Shown in pieces: positions 23,583-31,216 of a DNA stretch of 42,296 bases. How positions within the stretch are numbered: the first letter of the stretch is position 1; each line of letters opens with the position of its first letter. This stretch comes from Lachnospiraceae bacterium (GTDB lineage Bacteria; Bacillota; Clostridia; Lachnospirales; Lachnospiraceae): NCBI GenBank assembly GCA_910576385.1, contig CAJTIR010000033.1, positions 1 to 42,296 of the forward strand, in the 5' to 3' direction. The notes beneath the pieces are model-generated. The model saw nothing but the letters and a program-made list of their open reading frames with translations, was not told where the DNA came from and searched no databases. Both the position numbers and the translations under genes were made by a program.

Positions 23583-26500
23583 CTATTTAAAATACGCTAC
23601 ACCACTTTCGAACAGCTTCATATCCTGTTCGCCGTAGATATTGATTGCCACACTTTCTCCACGTCGTTCTGAGTGCGCCATCTTACCTAATACACGTCCA
23701 TCTGGGCTGGTAATACCCTCAATGGCCATATAAGAGCCATTGATATTCCACTCCTCATCCATAGTCGGCTGTCCCTGTTCATTGACATACTGCGTCGCCA
23801 CCTGGCCATTGGCAAAAAGCCGCTCCAGCCATTCCTTCGGCGCCACAAAACGGCCTTCCCCATGAGAAGCAGGATTACAATAAGTCTTTCCCAACTCTGC
23901 CTGTGCCAGCCACGGAGATTTATTGGTGACAACCTTTGTATATACCATCTTGGAAATATGCCGTCCAATTGTATTGTATGTCAAAGTAGGAGAATCTGCG
24001 TTTTGCTGACGAATTTCGCCGTAAGGCACTAATCCCAATTTAATCAGCGCCTGGAAACCATTACATATTCCCAGCATCAGACCATCCCGCTGTGTCAGCA
24101 GCCGCTGCAGAGCCTCTGCAATCTTCTGATTGCGGAAAGCAGTGGCAAAGAATTTTGCACTTCCCTCTGGCTCATCCCCCGCTGAAAAACCGCCTGGGAA
24201 CATAATAATCTGAGACTGATCAATAGCCTTGACAAACACATCAACAGAATCCCTGATATCCTCTGCACTGAGATTTTTAAATACTTTCACGATCGGTTCA
24301 GCCCCAGCGCGCTCAAATGCTTTGGCACTGTCATATTCACAGTTTGTTCCTGGAAATACTGGAATAAATACCTTTGGCTTTGCCACTTTATGTTTGCACA
24401 GATATACATTTTCTGCCTGGAATAATTCACTGGAAACTTCCTCTTTGCCCGCTGCGGCAATCGTTGGGAATACCTTTTCCAAAGTTCCCGTCCATGCCCT
24501 CAGTGCCTCTTCAATGGAAAGTTCCATCGTGCCATATACAAATTTCTGTTCCTTGCTGACCTCACCAATCACTCTGCAATATGACTGATCGCCACAGCCG
24601 CTGTTATTGGCAGCGTCTTTCATATATGCTTCCATAGCCGCAGCAATGGTTTTCTCCACTAAGGTAACTTGATTCTCAGGAACCTCTGCAATCAGTTTTC
24701 CAAAATGCGGAGCAAACAGACAATCTTGACAGATATCACGCTCTAAGATAACCCCCAATTTATTACCAAATGCCATCTTACTGACAGCCGCCGCGATTCC
24801 CTTTCCATCCAGGGCATAAGCAGAGACAATCGCCTTTTTCTGAATTAATTCATGAATAGCATCGTACAATTTCATCACCTGCCCATAAACAGGAAGATCA
24901 TAGGAATCCTTTGCAATCTTAAAGATCATCAGCTTATTGCCCGCCTGTTTTAATTCTGGCGTGATAATATCCTGCTCTTTGGCCACATCCACAGCGAATG
25001 ATACCAGAGTCGGCGGAACATCAATCTCATTGAACGTCCCTGACATGGAATCCTTTCCGCCAATGGAGGGCAGCCCAAACTCAACCTGTGCACGGTAAGC
25101 ACCCAACAACGCTGCAAACGGCTGACTCCAGCGGCTCGGCTCTTCGCTCATCCTGCGGAAATATTCTTGGAAGGTAAAGCGGATCTTCTTATAATCACCG
25201 CCTGCTGCCACAATCCTGGCCATAGACTCCAACACAGCATAGACCGCCCCATGATAAGGGCTCCAGGAAGAGAGATAGGGATCAAAACCATACGCCATCA
25301 TGGTGACAGCATCACATTTTCCCTCTGCAACTGGAAGTTTTGCCACCATACTCTGTGTCTCTGTCAACTGATATTTCCCACCGAAGGGCATAAAGACACT
25401 GCCTGCGCCGATGGAACCATCAAACATTTCTACCAAGCCTTTCTGAGAGCAGACATTTAAATCCGCAAGCGTAGCCAGCCATGCGGCCTTGACATCGCCT
25501 GTCTCCAGGGCCTGAGATACTTTAGAAATCTCCAGCTTTTCAAAAAAGTTTTCTTCTTTTATTGGTAAATCTACGGTCACAGTAGTTTCCTGATGGGCGC
25601 CATTGGTATCAAGAAAAGCTCTGGAAATATTGACAATTTCCTTTCCTCTCCACTCCAGCACCAGCCTTGGCTCCTCTGTAACTACTGCAACTTCAACCGC
25701 CTCCAAATTTTCTTCTTTTGCATAGGCAAGAAACTGCTGCACATCCTGTGGAGCAATCACTACCGCCATACGCTCCTGAGACTCAGAAATGGCAATCTCT
25801 GTACCATCCAGTCCGGCATATTTTTTTGGTACTTTGTCAAGCTGTACCCGCAGCCCAGGCGCTAACTCTCCGATTGCTACAGACACGCCGCCAGCGCCAA
25901 AATCATTACATTTCTTAATAATATGTGCCACTTCCTCGCGGCGGAATAACCTCTGAATCTTCCGCTCTGTGGGCGGATTTCCCTTTTGTACCTCTGCACC
26001 GCATACCGCCGTTGACTCTGTATTGTGCGCCTTGGAGCTTCCAGTAGCGCCGCCGATTCCATCGCGTCCAGTGCGCCCTCCAAGCAAAATAATAATATCT
26101 CCTGGATCCGAGGTAAGCCGCTGTACCGCACGTCTGGGAGCAGCTCCCATCACTGCGCCAATCTCCATACGCTTTGCCACATAATCTGGATGATAAATTT
26201 CCTTTACATAACCTGTGGCAAGTCCAATCTGATTGCCGTAGGAACTATAACCCTGCGCTGCACCACGCACCAGTTTTTTCTGGGGAAGTTTTCCCTCCAA
26301 AGTCTCTTTCACAGAAACTGTGGGATCTGCTGCCCCTGTGACACGCATTGCCTGGTAGACATACGTACGGCCAGACAGCGGGTCGCGAATAGCTCCGCCC
26401 AGACAAGTGGCCGCTCCACCGAAAGGCTCTATCTCAGTAGGATGATTATGTGTCTCATTTTTAAAATTCACTAACCATTCCTCTGTCTGTCCATCTACTT

Positions 26501-27428
26501 CCACCGGAACTACAATGGAACAGGCATTGATCTCCTCTGACTCTTCCTGGTCATCAAGCTTACCTTCTTTTTTCAGCCGTTTCATAGCCATCAATGCCAA
26601 ATCCATTAAACATACAAATTTATCGTCTCGTCCTTTGTAAATCTCTTGATAAGATTTCAGATAATCCTGATAAGTCTCCTCAATTGGCTGACGATAATAT
26701 CCTTCCTCAAAGGAGACCTCCTTTAATTCGGTTGAAAATGTCGTATGACGGCAATGGTCAGACCAATATGTGTCCAATACCCTGATCTCTGTCATGGAAG
26801 GATCGCGTTTTTCCTCTTCTTTAAAATAATTCTGAATATGCAAAAAATCCTTGTAAGTCATAGCCAGTCCCAAAGAATCATATAATGTATGCAATTCTTC
26901 CTCTGGCATTTCCTGGAAACCATCAAAAATCTTTACATCCTCTGGTTCATCAAATTCATCCACCAAAGTCTTTGGTTTATCAAGCCCTGTCTCCCTAGAA
27001 TCCACCGGATTAATACAATGCGTCTTGATTGCCTCAAGTTGTGCCTGATCTACATCCCCCTCAATTACATATGTGGCGGCTGAACGGATAATCGGTTCTT
27101 CCTCCTCATTTAACAGTTTTACACACTGCTGCGCGGAATCTGCTCTTTGATCATATTGTCCCGGCAGATACTCCACGCTAAAAACTTTGCCGCCTTTTGC
27201 GTCAAAGCTCTCCTCATAGACCTCATCCACTGGCGGCTCTGAAAACACAGTCTTCAATGCTTTTTGGTAAGTCTGATCTGAAATATGCTCCACATCATAA
27301 CGGGTCAGCACCCGCACGCCAGTCACTGTCTGTATTCCCAGATAACTCCTAATTTCTGTCTGCAGTTCCTTTGCCTGGATCGCAAATGCCGGCTTTTTCT
27401 CCACAAAAATTCGTCTTACATTACTCAT
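23583..27428 (-). CDS. purL: Phosphoribosylformylglycinamidine synthase, single-chain
   Basis: PurL makes FGAM from FGAR, ATP and glutamine in purine synthesis. The 1281-residue protein is the long single-chain form: an N-terminal PurS-like part, two AIRS-type synthase modules (with DTYWSDHCRHTTF and NETHNHPTEIEPFGGAATC), and a C-terminal class I glutamine amidotransferase with Cys1122 (MLGICNGF), His1252 and Glu1254. The ATG at 27428 has AGGAGG 5 bp upstream and overlaps a 46-codon ORF. No other purine genes are here and no purine riboswitch is visible. Confidence 0.97.
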   Translation of the reverse strand: MSNVRRIFVEKKPAFAIQAKELQTEIRSYLGIQTVTGVRVLTRYDVEHISDQTYQKALKTVFSEPPVDEVYEESFDAKGGKVFSVEYLPGQYDQRADSAQQCVKLLNEEEEPIIRSAATYVIEGDVDQAQLEAIKTHCINPVDSRETGLDKPKTLVDEFDEPEDVKIFDGFQEMPEEELHTLYDSLGLAMTYKDFLHIQNYFKEEEKRDPSMTEIRVLDTYWSDHCRHTTFSTELKEVSFEEGYYRQPIEETYQDYLKSYQEIYKGRDDKFVCLMDLALMAMKRLKKEGKLDDQEESEEINACSIVVPVEVDGQTEEWLVNFKNETHNHPTEIEPFGGAATCLGGAIRDPLSGRTYVYQAMRVTGAADPTVSVKETLEGKLPQKKLVRGAAQGYSSYGNQIGLATGYVKEIYHPDYVAKRMEIGAVMGAAPRRAVQRLTSDPGDIIILLGGRTGRDGIGGATGSSKAHNTESTAVCGAEVQKGNPPTERKIQRLFRREEVAHIIKKCNDFGAGGVSVAIGELAPGLRVQLDKVPKKYAGLDGTEIAISESQERMAVVIAPQDVQQFLAYAKEENLEAVEVAVVTEEPRLVLEWRGKEIVNISRAFLDTNGAHQETTVTVDLPIKEENFFEKLEISKVSQALETGDVKAAWLATLADLNVCSQKGLVEMFDGSIGAGSVFMPFGGKYQLTETQSMVAKLPVAEGKCDAVTMMAYGFDPYLSSWSPYHGAVYAVLESMARIVAAGGDYKKIRFTFQEYFRRMSEEPSRWSQPFAALLGAYRAQVEFGLPSIGGKDSMSGTFNEIDVPPTLVSFAVDVAKEQDIITPELKQAGNKLMIFKIAKDSYDLPVYGQVMKLYDAIHELIQKKAIVSAYALDGKGIAAAVSKMAFGNKLGVILERDICQDCLFAPHFGKLIAEVPENQVTLVEKTIAAAMEAYMKDAANNSGCGDQSYCRVIGEVSKEQKFVYGTMELSIEEALRAWTGTLEKVFPTIAAAGKEEVSSELFQAENVYLCKHKVAKPKVFIPVFPGTNCEYDSAKAFERAGAEPIVKVFKNLSAEDIRDSVDVFVKAIDQSQIIMFPGGFSAGDEPEGSAKFFATAFRNQKIAEALQRLLTQRDGLMLGICNGFQALIKLGLVPYGEIRQQNADSPTLTYNTIGRHISKMVYTKVVTNKSPWLAQAELGKTYCNPASHGEGRFVAPKEWLERLFANGQVATQYVNEQGQPTMDEEWNINGSYMAIEGITSPDGRVLGKMAHSERRGESVAINIYGEQDMKLFESGVAYFK

Positions 27429-27561
27429 AGCTACCTCCTGTGATCTTTTGTTTGTGCGTATATGTAACTATTTCCATGAGGGTGATCATCCCTATTGCCA
27501 CAGACCAAAATGCTGGCTCATCTGTGACATAGCGTATTGGATAATTACATATTTGTTTCAT
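27421..27561 (-). CDS. Possible small ORF translationally coupled to purL
   Basis: A 46-codon ORF starts ATG at 27561 with TAGGGGC about 8 bp upstream and ends at TAA (27421-27423), overlapping the purL start by 8 bp. The product begins MKQICNYPIRYVTDEPAFWS and has a hydrophobic stretch (AFWSVAIGMITLMEIVTY) that could be a membrane segment. A TATAAT box lies upstream at about 27594-27599. I do not recognise it; it could be a leader peptide or chance. Confidence 0.4.
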   Translation of the reverse strand: MKQICNYPIRYVTDEPAFWSVAIGMITLMEIVTYTHKQKITGGSYE

Positions 27562-27657
27562 CTAATCTGCCCCTAACAGATTCTATCTTCTATTATATGA
27601 CAGAAATTTTAATTAGTATAATTAATATATTTAACCGCTCTCATAAGTAATACTTAT

Positions 27658-29613
27658 TTATCTTCTGGCTGCCTTCTTTTCATTCTTTTCCTGGTACATA
27701 ATTTCATCCGCCTCATTTACATAATCTTCCAATTTCTTTTCAGAATCCTGGTCTGTAATCACATACCCGGCACTGATGCTCAATTGACAGATTCCGATTC
27801 GCTCGCCACTACGTGCCACCTTCTTACGAATTGTCCGAAGCATAACAAAAATTTCTTCCTCTGGCATTTCTTCTTGAATCACCAAAAATTCATCTCCCCC
27901 GAGCCGTACTGGAATCGCTTCCTCCCCCAAAGTACTGGTAATAGCATCTGCTGCCGCACGAATGGCAAGATCCCCAATATCATGCCCAAAAGTATCATTG
28001 ATATATTTTAAGCGATCTAAGTCAATAAATAAAATCAGCAGATTTTTCTCACGCTCATGATCTGCAAACAATTTCTCTGCAAATCTGCGGTAGCCCATAC
28101 GATTATACATACCCGTAAGCGTATCGCGCACATATAGGACGGAAAGCCGCTGATTCATCCACTCTAACTTCTCCTGTCTGTGAAGATTTTCCATTGCCTT
28201 GGTCAAAGCTCCCATCACATGGTGTAAATACTGTTTTTCCATCAGATAAACTGCATTGCGGATGACAAGGTAGCCGACCGTCCACTCCCTAAAATGCAAC
28301 GGCAAAAACAGCAGATTTGCGCCCGCTTCTTGACAATCAAAGGTAGGAAAAATCCCGTGAATCTTTTGCCTAATGTCTTTTCCCTTGTCAATCTCAGAAA
28401 ATGTTGCCTGTCCAGTTCCCAATGGCAAAATATCTGGTTTCTCATAGGAAAATTCTAGATTCATTTCCTCAGGATAACCATGTACAAAATATTCTTCCTC
28501 ATCCAGCGAAACCAATTCTGGATTTGCCATGTTATTTTTATAATCATTTAACCTTGGATCCAGTACCAGATACATGGCGTCACATTTCATGGAGGGCAGA
28601 CATTTGGGAATACAATCTATCATTTGTGCAAACGTGTTACATTTCAATAGCTCATATTCCAAAGATAAAACATCCTCCATAAATGCATCTGTCTCAATCT
28701 GATAGATAATCTGTCCTTTCAGATAATCACGTTCCTGACGCTGATGCCCATTGCCGCAGCCGCAGCTCTCCCAGAATTTATACTCTACCTCTGTGTGATG
28801 ACATGTGGAAATAGTTTCTCCCCTCCAAAGCTGCAAAAATAATTCCGCACAGCGATAGCCCACTTCCTCGCGCACATGGCTGACCGTGGTAATTCTGGGC
28901 GTGTAAAAGGCAGCCTTGTCAAAATTGTCAAAACCAGTGATCCGAAAATCATCCGGCGCATGGAAGCCTGCTTTCGCCGCCTCCTCACAGACCCCGACCG
29001 CAATATTGTCATTGGCACAGACTATGGCGTCTGGGAGCGGCCTTCCTGATTTCAAGAAATGCTGAAATCCATTGACTCCGCATTGAAACTCATAATTCTG
29101 ATAATAGAAATCCGATTCCTGCCAGACAATTTTATATTTGTCCAGACAAGCACGGATTCCCTGCACGCGCTTCGCATTTTCATAATTATCCTCAGGCCCC
29201 ATCACAAACCAAAACTTCTGACAGCCATGTTCTGTCACTAAATGTTCCACAATCCCTGCCATTGCCTTCTGATTATGAATTCCTACATAATAAAAATCTT
29301 CTCGCTCACTTCCAATAGAAATAACTGGTACTTTTGACTCTTTGGCCCGCGTGACCGCCTGTCTGATTACTGAGCTAATCTCCACATTATTCAAATCCAA
29401 GATAATTCCGTCAAATTCCCCCAAATCAGGAAGCTGAAAAATATTGTATTCTCCCTGATTATATTTCTGATCTCTGCTCCAGTTGCCGGAGCTGTTAAAT
29501 ATATAGAGAGTCACCTGCTCCTTCGTCTCATGAAACCGCTGCAAAAGTCCGGCAGGCCATGCAAAGGTGAAATACCGTTTCCAGCCATCCATCAATAACG
29601 CAATTTTTTTCAC
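27658..29613 (-). CDS. Diguanylate cyclase with LacI-type periplasmic-binding-like sensor domain
   Basis: The 651-residue protein starts with a LacI/GalR effector-binding fold (residues 1-285; IVCANDNIAVGVCEEAAKAG and FRITGFDNF) but without a helix-turn-helix or signal peptide, so the sensor is cytoplasmic. A Cys-rich SCGCG link follows, then a GAF-like region (about 310-485), a short coiled coil, and a GGDEF domain with GGDEF at 572-576, so it should make c-di-GMP from GTP. No RxxD inhibitory site is seen before GGDEF. The start is GTG with AGGAGG 6 bp upstream. It probably senses a sugar-like ligand. No EAL partner is in the window. Confidence 0.88.
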   Translation of the reverse strand: MKKIALLMDGWKRYFTFAWPAGLLQRFHETKEQVTLYIFNSSGNWSRDQKYNQGEYNIFQLPDLGEFDGIILDLNNVEISSVIRQAVTRAKESKVPVISIGSEREDFYYVGIHNQKAMAGIVEHLVTEHGCQKFWFVMGPEDNYENAKRVQGIRACLDKYKIVWQESDFYYQNYEFQCGVNGFQHFLKSGRPLPDAIVCANDNIAVGVCEEAAKAGFHAPDDFRITGFDNFDKAAFYTPRITTVSHVREEVGYRCAELFLQLWRGETISTCHHTEVEYKFWESCGCGNGHQRQERDYLKGQIIYQIETDAFMEDVLSLEYELLKCNTFAQMIDCIPKCLPSMKCDAMYLVLDPRLNDYKNNMANPELVSLDEEEYFVHGYPEEMNLEFSYEKPDILPLGTGQATFSEIDKGKDIRQKIHGIFPTFDCQEAGANLLFLPLHFREWTVGYLVIRNAVYLMEKQYLHHVMGALTKAMENLHRQEKLEWMNQRLSVLYVRDTLTGMYNRMGYRRFAEKLFADHEREKNLLILFIDLDRLKYINDTFGHDIGDLAIRAAADAITSTLGEEAIPVRLGGDEFLVIQEEMPEEEIFVMLRTIRKKVARSGERIGICQLSISAGYVITDQDSEKKLEDYVNEADEIMYQEKNEKKAARR

Positions 29614-29811
29614 TCACATCCTCCTCACTGCAGACACTTCTTTTGAATACTGTTAGTTGAATATCATTGTATCACTATTGTCAAAACCGCGCAATATTAC
29701 GACCTTCTTTTCCAGTCCTATGTATTACTAATGTACTATAATACTTGTTTCATCTGTAACAATTGAATAAGTCTACATAAAGATCGAAGGGAATTTCTGT
29801 AAGTTTCTCCA

Positions 29812-29842
29812 TTGACATAATTATAATCCCTCCTTATAATTA
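29812..29842 (+). promoter_or_regulatory. Consensus promoter with embedded palindrome, lysR gene
   Basis: TTGACA (29812-29817) and TATAAT (29835-29840), spacer 17 bp, are both perfect. Within it TAATTATAA (29818-29826) and TTATAATTA (29834-29842) are perfect inverted arms around TCCCTCC. A bound regulator would block this promoter, so self-repression by the downstream LysR protein is likely. Confidence 0.8.
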
Positions 29843-29884
29843 TGTTAGATCTACATTATAAGTCAAAAGATAACGGAGGCATGA

Positions 29885-30775
29885 ATGGACATCAATTATG
29901 AACTGTACAAGGTCTTCTATTATGTGGCAGTCTCCCTGAACTTCTCAGAGGCGTCAAAAAAATTGTTTATTTCCCAGTCTGCGGTGAGCCAGTCCATTAA
30001 GGCTCTGGAAAAGAAGCTCGGACAGCCGTTATTTATCCGCAGTACCAAAAAAGTACAGCTCACCCCTGCGGGAAGTATCCTTCTCAAGCATATTGAGCCG
30101 GCCATCCATTTGATTCAACGGGGAGAAAATCATCTCCTAGATTCAAATGCACTGGGATTGGGGCAGCTTCATATTGGAGCCAGCGACACGATCTGCCGTT
30201 ATTTTTTAGTCCCTTATCTGGAACAGTTTCATAAACAATTTCCAAATGTTCCGATCAAGGTGACAAATGCAACCTCTTTAAATTGTGTAGATCTGTTGTC
30301 CCAGGGAAAAGTAGATCTAGTAATCACCAACTACCCCAATTCCCGTCTGGACAGCTCATACATCCAGAAGACAGTTGCTTCTTTTCATGATGTATTTATT
30401 GCCAATCCTGCCTGCTTTGACTTGCAGCAGCAGGAAATCCCACTAGCAAAACTAAGGCAATATCCTATTTTAATGCTGGATCGCAAAAGCACTACCAGTG
30501 AATTTCTGCATCATTTGTTTTTACAGAATCAATTAGAGCTGGTGCCAGAAGTAGAATTAAGCAGCAATGATCTTCTGATTGACCTTGCCAGAATTGGGCT
30601 TGGAATTGCTTTTATCCCTGATTACTGCCTGAGCAGAGATTCCAGTAACTTGTATATCCTTAAGACAAAGGAACAGATACCAAGACGGAAGATCGTTGCT
30701 GCCGTCAATCCCTCATTATTGGTATCTCTATCCACCAAGGAATTTTTAAAACTTCTTCCAGAAATGGAAGCATAA
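29885..30775 (+). CDS. LysR-family transcriptional regulator
   Basis: The 296-residue protein has the N-terminal winged helix (YVAVSLNFSEASKKLFISQS then AVSQSIKALEKKLGQPLFIR) and the LysR substrate domain (about 90-290). GGAGG lies 5 bp before the ATG. LysR proteins sense small molecules and usually control a neighbouring or divergent gene; the only close neighbours are the 87-residue gene downstream (same direction, 22 bp) and the divergent GGDEF gene. The effector cannot be told. Confidence 0.93.
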   Translation: MDINYELYKVFYYVAVSLNFSEASKKLFISQSAVSQSIKALEKKLGQPLFIRSTKKVQLTPAGSILLKHIEPAIHLIQRGENHLLDSNALGLGQLHIGASDTICRYFLVPYLEQFHKQFPNVPIKVTNATSLNCVDLLSQGKVDLVITNYPNSRLDSSYIQKTVASFHDVFIANPACFDLQQQEIPLAKLRQYPILMLDRKSTTSEFLHHLFLQNQLELVPEVELSSNDLLIDLARIGLGIAFIPDYCLSRDSSNLYILKTKEQIPRRKIVAAVNPSLLVSLSTKEFLKLLPEMEA

Positions 30776-30797
30776 CAATGAAAGGAGTCTGATCTTT

Positions 30798-31061
30798 ATG
30801 AAACTTTATAACATTAAGAACACAGAGGAATTTTTTAAAGTTATCGACCAATGTAATGGTACCGTAGAGTTGGTATCAAAAGAGGGAGACCGTCTGAATC
30901 TCAAATCTCAGCTCACCAAGTACATTACTGTCACTAACTTATTTACAGATGAATCCATGATCAGTGAAATGGAATTAGTAGCTTATGATCCTAAGGATGC
31001 AGAACGTTTAATGCAGTATATGTTTGGCACTGATAAATATCCAGGACCAACCACTCCATAA
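30798..31061 (+). CDS. Small conserved hypothetical protein
   Basis: The 87-residue protein follows the LysR gene by 22 bp with AAAGGAG upstream, so it is likely in the same operon. It begins MKLYNIKNTEEFFKVIDQCN, has a VELVSKEGDRLNLKSQL strand-helix pair and ends after DPKDAERLMQYMF. It is a small alpha-beta protein. I recall similar Lachnospiraceae proteins but no proven function. Its layout is reminiscent of the HPr-like protein at 36744-36971 (NTEEFFKVI... and ...LVAYDPKD), a weak similarity only. Confidence 0.6.
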   Translation: MKLYNIKNTEEFFKVIDQCNGTVELVSKEGDRLNLKSQLTKYITVTNLFTDESMISEMELVAYDPKDAERLMQYMFGTDKYPGPTTP

Positions 31062-31114
31062 TTTTTCTTAGATCTTTCCATCATTACTTATCCTTTTATA
31101 TATAACGATAAAAC

Positions 31115-31155
31115 AAAGCCTCCAAAACCTTCATTCATGAGGGTTCTGGAGGCTT
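31115..31155 (-). terminator. Terminator after the xylanase gene
   Basis: On the minus strand AAAGCCTCCAGAACC pairs with GGTTTTGGAGGCTTT around a short loop, followed by GTTTTATCG. It also lies after the small plus-strand gene, though the plus strand lacks a T-run. Confidence 0.7.
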
Positions 31156-31216
31156 TGCTGCGATTTGAAAAGAGATGAATATTTATTTTTATGAGGGTGA
31201 TCATCTATTTCATGTA

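Noticed and set aside
27429-27657. Purine riboswitch before purL
   Set aside because: No conserved purine aptamer core or terminator pair is visible; only a TATAAT box and a small ORF are seen.
27476-31205. ATGAGGGTGATCATC at both 27476-27490 and about 31189-31203
   Set aside because: A match of this length between two places in 42 kb on either strand is not far from chance, and the flanks do not match.
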